Shown: piece by piece, positions 1 to 5,145 of the stretch | Layout: every line of letters starts with the position of its first letter | Position numbering within the stretch: the stretch's first letter is position 1 | Source of the DNA: Marinospirillum sp. | GTDB taxonomy: Bacteria > Pseudomonadota > Gammaproteobacteria > Pseudomonadales > Halomonadaceae | DNA length: 11,707 nt | Assembly: GCF_014859565.1 (NCBI RefSeq) | Contig: NZ_JACUUA010000108.1 | Span: 1-11,707 of the forward strand | Direction of reading: 5' to 3' | The notes under the pieces: generated by a model | Databases searched by the model: none | What the model saw: only the letters and a program-made list of their open reading frames with translations | Told to the model about the DNA's origin: nothing | Translations under genes and position numbers: made by a program

Positions 1-8
1 GGTTTCGC

Positions 9-54
9 TGGTGCCGGCACCAGGAGTCGAACCCGGGACCTACTGATTACAAGT
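9..54 (-). other. Left attachment half-site: 3' half of a tRNA-Thr(UGU) gene
   Basis: Read on the minus strand, this stretch holds the anticodon loop CUUGUAA (anticodon UGU at 49-51), the 3' strand of the anticodon stem, a T arm with GGTTCGACTCC, the 3' acceptor strand TGCCGGC, discriminator A and CCA (9-11). It resembles the 3' half of E. coli tRNA-Thr(UGU). Right of position 54 the sequence no longer forms the 5' anticodon strand, so the tRNA is cut at the anticodon loop. This is the classic crossover point for tyrosine integrases that use tRNA genes. Because the tRNA 5' half would lie to the right, this is the displaced 3' remnant; an intact tRNA-Thr is expected beyond the other prophage end, outside the window. 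Positions 1-8 are then host DNA. The tRNA identity is seen in the sequence; the attachment role is inferred. Confidence 0.8.
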
Positions 55-161
55 TGTTCCTGATGTTTTCACTATACGTCAGACCCTTACAGTTCAAGGC
101 TTCCGCGCATTTCCGCTTTCACTCTATTGCTTCTCGCTTCTTCTCCGTTGACACTTTTTTG
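55..161. other. Non-coding attachment-flanking segment with phased short repeats
   Basis: No gene is seen between the tRNA remnant and the first phage gene. The segment holds two TTCACT motifs exactly 50 bp apart (68-73 and 118-123) and two TTCCGC motifs 10 bp apart (101-106 and 111-116). The nine bases TCACTATAC (69-77) recur at 1219-1227 in the repressor/excisionase control region. Such phased short repeats beside an attachment site could be arm sites for integrase or excisionase. The motifs are short, so chance is not excluded. Confidence 0.4.
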
Positions 162-860
162 TCACTGCGTCTGTCTTTGTAATTGTCTCTTTTCGTTCAG
201 CTCTTCCAGACTGTACCTCAGTATTTTTACTCCAGCATTCTCAAAAGCAGTGTTCAGTATCCGGTCTCTTCTTTCCCTGTCTGGCAAGCTGTGTGTTTTG
301 TCATCAATCTCAATCGCTGCTTTTATTTCCATGTCTTTACCAACAATCACAAAATCAACATGCCACTGGCTGATCTGGCGGAATGCTGAGTACCACTCTG
401 GTGTCTGGGATCTGATGCTTTCTTTGTGTGGTTCTATGATGTCCAGTACACGTACCTGGGCAAATATATAATGAGAATCGCCGTACCGCTCTAACAGAAG
501 GTCGTAATAGATTTTTTCTGTTGGTGACATGAAGTGCCGTTTTCCCTGGTAAACTTTCATTCCCTTTTCAATCATGTTTTCTACGTTGCTTTTGTTCTCT
601 GCTGTGCTTCCAGCACTGGTCTTCTTTTGTCTTTTTTCGAATCCCTTTTGAGTGAAATCATGCTTCCTGTTTTTTATTATCTTCCTTTTCATGTTCGCCA
701 TGTCCTGATCCTCGTCTCCTGCTTCCTTTGGCTTTTTTTCAAGCTTCTTTAACTTCTTGATGTATTGGATGTTTTTTCCTGTTCCCTTTTTTTCTGATAT
801 CTCGACAATAAAGCTCAATATTATCAGGAGCAGTCCAATACCCATCATTGTCTGGAGCAT
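162..860 (-). CDS. Membrane-anchored DUF2726 (PD-(D/E)XK nuclease-like) protein
   Basis: The start at 860 is chosen because AAGGAGG lies five bases upstream; an ATG at 902 in the same frame has only a poor ribosome site. The 232-residue product opens with a hydrophobic segment (about residues 6-22), followed by a very basic, Lys-rich stretch to about 110. A C-terminal domain has the DUF2726 look: SPTEKIYYDLL, then HVDFVI (Asp169) and IEIDDKTH (Glu184, Asp186, Asp187, Lys188, His190), then RRDRIL and AGVKILRY. Asp169 and Glu184-x-Asp186 fit the PD-(D/E)XK nuclease core. It lies 61 bases downstream of the repressor on the same strand, so both are probably transcribed in the lysogen. It is not a standard phage assembly gene. 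An accessory role such as acting on incoming DNA at the membrane or superinfection control is speculation. Confidence 0.75.
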   Translation of the reverse strand: MLQTMMGIGLLLIILSFIVEISEKKGTGKNIQYIKKLKKLEKKPKEAGDEDQDMANMKRKIIKNRKHDFTQKGFEKRQKKTSAGSTAENKSNVENMIEKGMKVYQGKRHFMSPTEKIYYDLLLERYGDSHYIFAQVRVLDIIEPHKESIRSQTPEWYSAFRQISQWHVDFVIVGKDMEIKAAIEIDDKTHSLPDRERRDRILNTAFENAGVKILRYSLEELNEKRQLQRQTQ

Positions 861-921
861 TTCAGCCTCCTTGCTTATGTTTGCCTTCCACCCTGGAACC
901 ATTTGCTCAGTACCTGACTGG

Positions 922-1206
922 CTACTCGGTATCCGTCCCGGTTCTTTTTAAACTGTCACATGCACCTTCAATCCCTGGGCTGATTTGTCCAGCTGCTTCA
1001 TTCACCTGGTCTGTCATTAGCCAGAGGGTGTATTGAGGCCACTTTTTGCAGATTGCTTCCAGAATATCCCCTTTTGGCACTCTTCCCGTCTGCTCTATTC
1101 CTTCTATCGTTTTCTTTGGAATATCAAGCAATTCTGAGAATTCATGCCTTCCCGATGTTTCTGCCTCTCGAATTTCGCGAATTTTTTTTGCTAACGAGCT
1201 TGCCAT
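922..1206 (-). CDS. Cro/CI-type helix-turn-helix phage repressor
   Basis: A 94-residue protein transcribed leftward, divergently from the excisionase-like gene. Residues about 5-60 form an XRE-type HTH domain (SLAKKIREIREAE, then EFSELLDIPKKTIEGIEQ as the likely HTH core). The following WPQYTLWLMTDQ and AAGQISPG stretches resemble the tail of small repressors found in Pf-like filamentous phages and plasmids. It probably holds the prophage silent by binding the control region at 1207-1346 and may regulate itself. The position matches the Pf4 repressor opposite its excisionase gene. The ribosome site is modest (GAGG about ten bases upstream). Repressor family is well supported; DNA targets are inferred. 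Confidence 0.8.
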   Translation of the reverse strand: MASSLAKKIREIREAETSGRHEFSELLDIPKKTIEGIEQTGRVPKGDILEAICKKWPQYTLWLMTDQVNEAAGQISPGIEGACDSLKRTGTDTE

Positions 1207-1240
1207 ATAGGCCGCGCCTCACTATACTTATTTTCGAGGA

Positions 1241-1254
1241 CACCTAATTCGGTG
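1241..1254. promoter_or_regulatory. Near-perfect palindrome, candidate repressor operator
   Basis: CACCTAATTCGGTG is palindromic at 12 of 14 positions, with arms CACC and GGTG around AATT. It overlaps the likely -35 region of the leftward promoter, so binding here by the repressor would give autoregulation. Operator function is inferred from position and symmetry only. Confidence 0.4.
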
Positions 1255-1276
1255 ACACTGAAAAAGGGTACTCAGA

Positions 1277-1302
1277 TTCACTTGGTTTCACTCAATATCA
1301 CT
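1277..1302. repeat. Three 10-bp-phased TCACT direct repeats
   Basis: TTCACT (1277-1282), TTCACT (1287-1292) and ATCACT (1297-1302) repeat at exactly one helical turn. They lie between the two divergent genes, upstream of the excisionase-like gene. The same-face array suggests cooperative binding of a small protein such as the excisionase-like HTH protein or the repressor. The last copy continues as ATCACTAAAT, a ten-base string found again at 9868-9877 upstream of the replication initiator. Confidence 0.45.
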
Positions 1303-1346
1303 AAATCGCTCTACAACCCATTCTAGCATGACAGGAGTTTCTTGCT

Positions 1347-1604
1347 ATGAACCAGTTGACCAGCATTAGCAACACCCAGGCATCTGCCTCCGGACAGCCT
1401 GATTTCCAGTTTCAGCCTGTTCTTCACGTCACCACCAGCACTCCGCTTGTCAGTAAAGAGCGCTTTGCTGAACTCGTTGGCCTCCGTCCTTCCATTATCA
1501 CCGGTTGGGCTTCAAAGGGTTACATCCCTACTGTTTCAGTTGGTCGTCACCAGCTCGTTAACCTTGCACTGATTCAACGTCAGTGCCTGGAACAGGAGGC
1601 TTGA
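1347..1604 (+). CDS. Excisionase-like HTH protein (XisF4-like)
   Basis: An 85-residue protein, first gene of the rightward operon, with AGGAG nine bases upstream of the ATG. Residues 1-33 are low-complexity and polar. Residues about 34-80 form a winged-helix DNA-binding domain of the MerR/excisionase type: LVSKERFAELVGLRPSIITG, then GYIPTVSVGRHQLVN, the usual recognition helix followed by a wing and a closing helix. In Pf4 the gene in this place, XisF4, directs excision and also activates replication genes; the same double role is likely here. Three bases separate its stop from the next start. Candidate binding sites are the TCACT repeats upstream. Confidence 0.72.
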   Translation: MNQLTSISNTQASASGQPDFQFQPVLHVTTSTPLVSKERFAELVGLRPSIITGWASKGYIPTVSVGRHQLVNLALIQRQCLEQEA

Positions 1605-1606
1605 AC

Positions 1607-2182
1607 ATGCACTCTTCAAAGCTTATTGATTTGGTCGTAGAACATATTCCAGGCGTCCGGGTTAGTTATGATCATGCCTCAGAATTTAATCTGTACGTTG
1701 TTTTTCAGCTTGGTTTCAAGACTCTTGTAGTGTCAGCTAAAAACAGGGAGTCAGATAACACTGAGTATTGGCGTATTGGTGAGTCTGGTGGTCATGAATT
1801 TGTTTTTATCACATTTACTGACCCACTCCATTTGTTACCTTACATTGTTTTCAAGTTGTGTTCTGATACCTGTAAGGTTGACTTAGATATTAGCCCTCGT
1901 CAGCTTTTGAATATTCCTATTAACCTCTCTGAAAATTCGCATATAGCAATTACTGACGGTGTGATTTCCTTTCGTCTTGGTACAGGTGATTTGCACGTTA
2001 ATATTCACAAGGAATCCGATAGTTATCATGCTTATATTGCAGTGTTGAGTACCCGTTACAAGATTTCTTTCACTGATCCACGAAATGTCTTTCCGCTAAT
2101 TTCATACTGCTTTGGTTCGGTTTTTTCTGACTTTCCGTTATCTTCATTTTACACGTTGCACTCTTTGGAAAAGGAGGTCTGA
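1607..2182 (+). CDS. Unknown early protein with duplicated FTDP domain (paralogue 1)
   Basis: The start at 1607 is chosen because AGGAGG (1594-1599) lies seven bases upstream; an earlier ATG at 1583 overlaps the previous gene and lacks such a site. The 191-residue product is acidic, soluble-looking, with no signal peptide or membrane segment. It begins KLIDLV and has FTDPLHLLPYI at residues 70-80. A second, weaker copy of the same pattern lies in its C-terminal half: FRLG at 122-125 echoes FQLG at 33-36, and FTDPRNVFPLI at 155-165 echoes the first motif. The downstream gene is a paralogue with the same opening and motif. I do not recognise the family. Its place between excisionase and ssDNA-binding protein suggests an early role such as replication control or host takeover. 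Confidence 0.7.
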   Translation: MHSSKLIDLVVEHIPGVRVSYDHASEFNLYVVFQLGFKTLVVSAKNRESDNTEYWRIGESGGHEFVFITFTDPLHLLPYIVFKLCSDTCKVDLDISPRQLLNIPINLSENSHIAITDGVISFRLGTGDLHVNIHKESDSYHAYIAVLSTRYKISFTDPRNVFPLISYCFGSVFSDFPLSSFYTLHSLEKEV

Positions 2183-2184
2183 AT

Positions 2185-2793
2185 ATGAACCCTGATAAAT
2201 TGATTGACCTTGTTAAAAGCCTTTTTCCTGATGTTGGTGTATTTTATTCTCCTGCTGATCCTGAGTTTCCGTCATCTATACCTGTTGTTCAATTTTCGGC
2301 TTTTGACAATGCCGTTACTATTGATATTTCTGATAGTCTGTACAGTATTTATGATTATGATGTTAATGATTTTGATCGTGAAGTATATATAAGTTTCAAT
2401 GATCCGCTTCATGTTCTTCCGTATATCTATCTTTGGCTGGATTCTGGCAAAGCTGAACCTGAATTACCCCAGTATGATGAATTTTGCCGCCATTTAACTG
2501 CCGTTTATCATCTGTTGCTGGCTGAAAACTCGTTTGAATATGCTGGTGAACCTGAACGATCTGATGGTTTTTTACGTTTCTGGTACGAAGATTTGTCTGG
2601 TTGGAATAAGTGCCTGTCTGAGCCTAGTCATTTTGCACCTGGTTCTATTTTTATTTCAGTCCTTACTCGTGACATTTTTGAAGCGGTTGGTGGGACTGAA
2701 TATGATGCTGCAGCATCTTTTAAACTCGTTGGTCATCTTCCACATAAATTTGCAGGTGACTATGTTGATGCTGACGGGGGGTACTCTTCATGA
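2185..2793 (+). CDS. Unknown early protein (paralogue 2 of the FTDP family)
   Basis: A 202-residue acidic protein whose start has an ideal ribosome site, AAGGAGGT ending seven bases before the ATG and lying inside the end of the previous gene. It shares with its upstream neighbour the opening KLIDLV, a P.V.V.Y pattern near residues 15-21, a VVQF strand near 34-37, and FNDPLHVLPYI at residues 71-81, almost the same position as FTDPLHLLPYI in paralogue 1. The C-terminal half (about 95-202) is more divergent. No membrane segment, signal peptide or known catalytic motif is seen. Codons are strongly T-ending and the gene looks more AT-rich than the assembly genes. Its last four bases (ATGA) overlap the next start, implying translational coupling. 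Confidence 0.7.
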   Translation: MNPDKLIDLVKSLFPDVGVFYSPADPEFPSSIPVVQFSAFDNAVTIDISDSLYSIYDYDVNDFDREVYISFNDPLHVLPYIYLWLDSGKAEPELPQYDEFCRHLTAVYHLLLAENSFEYAGEPERSDGFLRFWYEDLSGWNKCLSEPSHFAPGSIFISVLTRDIFEAVGGTEYDAAASFKLVGHLPHKFAGDYVDADGGYSS

Positions 2794-3374
2794 GTATTGA
2801 AGCTGATCGCCTCCGTTTATTTACTGCCTGTCTGGATTATCTGGTTAATCATCTGCCAGCACTGGCCTTTGATACTGACTTTTCAGACTTCACTATCAAG
2901 GTCACTGCTCCAGGTGTTGATCAGCCGTTAAACATTACGTTTGAGTATGACGGTACAAGCCATGATTACCGCCTGAATGGACGTGATTACTTTACACCTG
3001 CAGATCTGCTACTGGCACTGGCAAACAGGACGGGTAGCAACATTCTCTTTACCGGATCTGTTGTTGAGGAAATGCAGGCGCTTATTCCTCCTTTTGCTGA
3101 CTACCCTTTCAGGCTTCGCCGTAAAACCGGCGCTCTTTCTGAAACTTGCCTGTATTTCGCTCCAGATTCACAGCTGAGACTGGTTCCTTCTTTCACCCGT
3201 TATCAGGTTAACCAGGGTCTTTTTCATCATCGTAAACATTCGCTTGATCTTGCTGTACATGCCGCTCTGCTGGAACGCCTGAGTCAACTAACCGGCTCCA
3301 TGGGCGCACTGCGTTCCGTTCATCTTCAGTACGCCCTTACCCGTAAATTGCCAGAGGTAAAACATCATGACTAA
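2790..3374 (+). CDS. Unknown early protein, 194 residues
   Basis: A 194-residue protein translationally coupled to the gene before it by an ATGA overlap, with a GGGGGG run upstream. It opens with a helical stretch (residues 1-26), then a likely beta-rich section, a DYFTPADLLLALANR helix, and a basic C-terminal part (HHRKHSLDLAVHAALLERL and a Lys/His-rich end). A faint likeness to the FTDP-helix pattern of the two upstream genes exists (strand, then FTPADLLLAL), but I cannot call it a paralogue by eye. It has no membrane segment or signal peptide. The basic C-terminus could contact nucleic acid. No family recognised; the operon position suggests an early function. Confidence 0.65.
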   Translation: MSIEADRLRLFTACLDYLVNHLPALAFDTDFSDFTIKVTAPGVDQPLNITFEYDGTSHDYRLNGRDYFTPADLLLALANRTGSNILFTGSVVEEMQALIPPFADYPFRLRRKTGALSETCLYFAPDSQLRLVPSFTRYQVNQGLFHHRKHSLDLAVHAALLERLSQLTGSMGALRSVHLQYALTRKLPEVKHHD

Positions 3375-3540
3375 TCCCTCCAAGAAGTGCCTGCGAATCT
3401 TTGTGACAGATCAGGTACACGCACAGCTTTACCGTATTGCTGCAGACAAACAGGTCACTGCTAATCAGCTGGCCTCTGAGCTTGTCACCGCACAGGTAGA
3501 GGTTACTTCTAAGTCTTCTGCCTCTACCGCTTCAGCCTGA
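3367..3540 (+). CDS. Small ribbon-helix-helix DNA-binding protein
   Basis: A 57-residue protein overlapping the end of the previous gene by eight bases, with AGAGG upstream of its ATG. The order is strand-helix-helix: KKCLRIFVTD (strand), then QVHAQLYRIAADKQV (helix 1) and TANQLASELVTAQVE (helix 2), then a Ser/Ala-rich tail. This is the Arc/CopG/MetJ ribbon-helix-helix fold, which binds DNA as a dimer through the strand. It sits directly before the hairpin-rich non-coding region and the ssDNA-binding gene, so a role as copy-number or early/late transcription regulator, possibly acting on that adjacent region, is plausible. Fold assignment is fairly good; the target is inferred. Confidence 0.7.
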   Translation: MTNPSKKCLRIFVTDQVHAQLYRIAADKQVTANQLASELVTAQVEVTSKSSASTASA

Positions 3541-3614
3541 CAGGTCACCACCATGCAATCTGAAAACTTTCAAGCCGTTGCCTGCACCTTGACTGCAAGA
3601 ACAAAAGCGGGACC

Positions 3615-3675
3615 GCGGCATGGTGTCAACCCCCGAGGGCTGCCTTATGCCCGAGCGGGGTTTATACCATGTCGC
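3615..3675 (+). repeat. Long hairpin 1 of the intergenic region
   Basis: GCGGCATGGT (3615-3624) pairs with ACCATGTCGC (3666-3675) over ten pairs including one G-U. After a three-base internal loop on each side, AACCCC (3628-3633) pairs with GGGGTT (3657-3662). A GGGC/GCCC tip stem (3637-3640 with 3649-3652) closes an eight-base loop. No U tract follows, so it is not a rho-independent terminator. It is a candidate for the plus-strand origin or packaging hairpin. Confidence 0.6.
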
Positions 3676-3712
3676 TGTTCTGCTCAGATCCGGCAAGTCT
3701 CGGTGTTGGTAA

Positions 3713-3742
3713 CCGGTTTTAAAGAGAGAAGTAAAACCCCGG
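3713..3742 (+). repeat. Hairpin 2 of the intergenic region
   Basis: CCGGTTTTA (3713-3721) pairs with TAAAA (3732-3736) and CCGG (3739-3742), with a two-base CC bulge at 3737-3738 and the purine loop AAGAGAGAAG. It sits midway between the two larger hairpins. Confidence 0.5.
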
Positions 3743-3759
3743 CTTTTCCGCTCGTCCAG

Positions 3760-3820
3760 CTCCTGAGGCATGGATGCCGTCCCTTCACAGATCGGCTTTT
3801 TGATCTGGGAAGGGCAGGAG
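3760..3820 (+). repeat. Branched hairpin 3 of the intergenic region
   Basis: Three six-base stems nest: CTCCTG (3760-3765) with CAGGAG (3815-3820), CCCTTC (3781-3786) with GAAGGG (3809-3814), and CAGATC (3788-3793) with GATCTG (3802-3807), closing an eight-base loop. A side hairpin GGCA/TGCC (3767-3770 with 3775-3778) branches from the 5' side between the first two stems. The layout recalls the branched packaging-signal hairpins of filamentous phages. Function is inferred from shape and place. Confidence 0.6.
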
Positions 3821-3885
3821 CCACGGCGGGATTCCGTTGAAGTAACCACTGAACCATCCATAAAACATAACTGAAGGAAATCACA

Positions 3886-4239
3886 ATGAACGCATCCTAT
3901 ACCATCAAAGCTGAAGTGCTCGGCCTCTCACGGTACGCGATGGACAACGGCATCAAGGGCGCAAACGTCTTTATTGTCCAGGATTCTGCCGGTAAATCTG
4001 AGAATCGTCTGGGGCGGGAAGTCATGACGGCCAAGGCCGATTATGAAATTTTTGAAGACTTCCGGGATTATGAAGAACTGTTGCCCGGTGAATTTGAGCT
4101 GGATATGCAGATGCGCCCAGGTGCCAAGGCATCTCTGACTATGTATGTTGCTGCTGTCCGTCCTGTTCCCGCTGCTGGTAAACAGTCTGCAGGTAACAAG
4201 GCACCTGAAGCGCCTGCTACTGCGTCTACCAAGTCCTGA
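3886..4239 (+). CDS. Phage single-stranded DNA-binding protein (G5P-like)
   Basis: A 117-residue protein with AAGGA upstream. The first 95 residues look like a small OB-type beta barrel: YTIKAEVLGLSRYAMDNGIK, then ANVFIVQD, REVMTAKADYEIFEDF, a GEFELDMQMRPG strand and ASLTMYVAAVRPV. This arrangement, with a substrate-interacting 'GLSRY' region and a K/G-rich hairpin, is typical of the filamentous-phage ssDNA-binding proteins placed in DUF1293/G5P-like families. The Ala/Pro/Lys tail (96-117) is flexible, as in other single-strand binders. It coats newly made virion strands and switches replication to ssDNA production. Its position, after the early genes and just ahead of the coat genes, matches Pf phages. 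The exact Pfam family is from memory. Confidence 0.72.
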   Translation: MNASYTIKAEVLGLSRYAMDNGIKGANVFIVQDSAGKSENRLGREVMTAKADYEIFEDFRDYEELLPGEFELDMQMRPGAKASLTMYVAAVRPVPAAGKQSAGNKAPEAPATASTKS

Positions 4240-4257
4240 TAGGGAAGGGGAGTTGTC

Positions 4258-4752
4258 ATGGCTGAGCTTGTCGGACTCTGTAACCAAAGCTGGAATGAAA
4301 CCCTGTTTGATGGCAGTCAGATTATCAGCTGCCCGTCAGACAAGTTTCAGCTGTTACCACCTGCAGATGCCGTCAGCCAGCCTGACTTTTTTAACTACAC
4401 CTCACCAGTGGCCACCTGTGCCACTGGCTTCAGTCAGGTTGTTTCCGGAGCTAATCACCAGCTGATTTGCTCCGGAAGCGACTTTGCTTTCATCAGCCGT
4501 TCTGACTTCTTCAGTGCTGTACCGCCTGTTGAAGATGGCTCCATGAACCCAGCGCAATTTGAGAGCCTCTGGCTACTCGTTTTCATCATAGGACTAGTCA
4601 TGGCCTTTGGCTTGGGCGCAATACATGGGGGGGCAGCGTTAATGGATTCTATACCTTTGGTTGTTTCTTCCCTGTTTGCTGCCTATGCCATCGGCTGGTC
4701 ATGGGCTGCGTCCGTAACTTACTTCAAACAATTCATGGAGAAATCCACGTGA
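4258..4752 (+). CDS. Two-TM membrane protein with Cys-containing N-terminal region, unknown
   Basis: A 164-residue protein with a strong AGGGGAG ribosome site. Residues 1-100 are polar with four cysteines (8, 25, 54, 71) but no N-terminal signal peptide. Two sub-motifs look like a weak repeat: QIISCPSDKF followed by DFF (43-45), and QLICSGSDF followed by DFF (83-85). Two membrane helices follow, about 103-121 (LWLLVFIIGLVMAFGLG) and 133-152. It lies between the ssDNA-binding protein and the major coat gene, where Pf phages carry small membrane proteins (PA0721/PA0722). It could be a minor coat or assembly protein. Its GTGA end overlaps the coat start. I do not recognise a family. Confidence 0.65.
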   Translation: MAELVGLCNQSWNETLFDGSQIISCPSDKFQLLPPADAVSQPDFFNYTSPVATCATGFSQVVSGANHQLICSGSDFAFISRSDFFSAVPPVEDGSMNPAQFESLWLLVFIIGLVMAFGLGAIHGGAALMDSIPLVVSSLFAAYAIGWSWAASVTYFKQFMEKST

Positions 4753-5000
4753 AAGCAAAACTTCAATTTCTGCGTCGTATCTCTGCACAAGCCGTACAAA
4801 AAACCGCTGCTGTTGCTGCTATCACTGTCGCCGGTACTGGTGCGGCTATGGCTGATCCTGCTGCGATTACTGCGGCGTTTGGCTCGGTATCTACCAGCGC
4901 CGCTAGCATGATCAGTGAAGCCTGGCCGATTGTAACCCTGGTCATGGGTGGTCTGGTCACTATCGGTCTGTTCAAGAAAGTCATCAGTCGCGCTACCTGA
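4749..5000 (+). CDS. Major coat protein precursor (pVIII/CoaB-like)
   Basis: The start is GTG at 4749, overlapping the previous stop by four bases, with GGAG eight bases upstream; a longer frame from 4701 would bury the signal peptide. The 83-residue precursor has a basic start (KAKLQFLRR), a hydrophobic Ala/Val/Thr core and an AMA cleavage site before Asp36. The mature protein is about 48 residues: an amphipathic N-terminus, a membrane helix (about WPIVTLVMGGLVTIGLF) and the basic end KKVISRAT that would face the DNA in the virion. Length and charge layout match pVIII proteins (46-50 residues in Pf1 and Ff). A strong terminator follows directly, as after gene VIII in Ff phages. Confidence 0.88.
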   Translation: MKAKLQFLRRISAQAVQKTAAVAAITVAGTGAAMADPAAITAAFGSVSTSAASMISEAWPIVTLVMGGLVTIGLFKKVISRAT

Positions 5001-5009
5001 TCTGCCCTT

Positions 5010-5033
5010 GCCTCCCTTCGGGGAGGCTTTTTT
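5010..5033 (+). terminator. Rho-independent terminator after the major coat gene
   Basis: GCCTCCC (5010-5016), a TTCG tetraloop and GGGAGGC (5021-5027) form a perfect seven-pair stem, followed by six T (5028-5033). It starts ten bases after the coat stop codon. Termination here lets the coat message be made in excess while partial readthrough serves the minor coat and assembly genes. Confidence 0.92.
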
Positions 5034-5050
5034 ACAACAGGACAAATACC

Positions 5051-5143
5051 ATGACCAGGCATCATATCGAAATCGGGCTTTCTGTCCTCAATCTTTTTAT
5101 CTGGTGGCATGTATTTAGCTTGCCGTTAATTGGTGTGTTTTAA
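5051..5143 (+). CDS. 30-residue membrane protein, candidate pVII/pIX-like minor coat
   Basis: A 30-codon frame with AGGA eight bases upstream of its ATG, starting 17 bases after the terminator. The product, MTRHHIEIGLSVLNLFIWWH followed by VFSLPLIGVF, has a short polar, His-rich start and is hydrophobic from residue 8 to the end, enough for one membrane span. Filamentous phages carry minor coat proteins of about 30-33 residues (pVII, pIX) near the major coat and adsorption genes. The size, hydrophobicity, ribosome site and place all fit. Too short for similarity calls by eye. Confidence 0.6.
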   Translation: MTRHHIEIGLSVLNLFIWWHVFSLPLIGVF

Positions 5144-5145
5144 CA

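Larger units (their letters stand above)
1207..1346. promoter_or_regulatory. Divergent control region between repressor and excisionase
   Basis: This 140-base gap separates the leftward repressor from the rightward early operon. On the minus strand TATAGT (1221-1226) is a possible -10 for the repressor, with a poor -35 near 1244-1249 that falls in the palindrome at 1241-1254. I found no convincing rightward sigma-70 pair, which could mean that the rightward promoter depends on an activator. Phased TCACT repeats occupy 1277-1302. This layout is typical of a lysogeny switch; promoter calls are weak. Confidence 0.6.
3541..3885. other. 345-base hairpin-rich non-coding region; candidate origin/packaging region
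   Basis: No convincing gene lies between the ribbon-helix-helix gene and the ssDNA-binding gene. The region has a base composition unlike its T-rich surroundings and holds three strong imperfect hairpins (3615-3675, 3713-3742, 3760-3820). Filamentous phages carry their replication origin and packaging signal as hairpins in an intergenic region of the virion strand, which makes this the best candidate in the window. TTGAAG (3837-3842) and TAAAAC (3861-3866), 18 bases apart, could be a weak promoter for the ssDNA-binding gene. A 95-codon open frame (3553-3840) crosses all hairpins but has no good ribosome site and an arginine-rich, non-globular look. Function is inferred. Confidence 0.55.

Noticed and set aside
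149..164. TGACA/TGTCA stem at the end of the DUF2726 gene as a terminator
   Set aside because: Only five pairs, and no U tract follows on the minus strand.
861..902. Upstream ATG at 902 as the DUF2726 gene start
   Set aside because: The ATG at 860 has AAGGAGG five bases upstream and puts the membrane segment at the N-terminus.
3532..3861. Minus-strand 109-codon frame over the intergenic region
   Set aside because: No ribosome site, opposite to both neighbouring genes, and explained by the hairpin-rich symmetric DNA.
4701..4748. ATG at 4701 as the coat gene start
   Set aside because: It lies inside the preceding gene and would bury the signal peptide; the GTG at 4749 has a ribosome site and a proper basic start.
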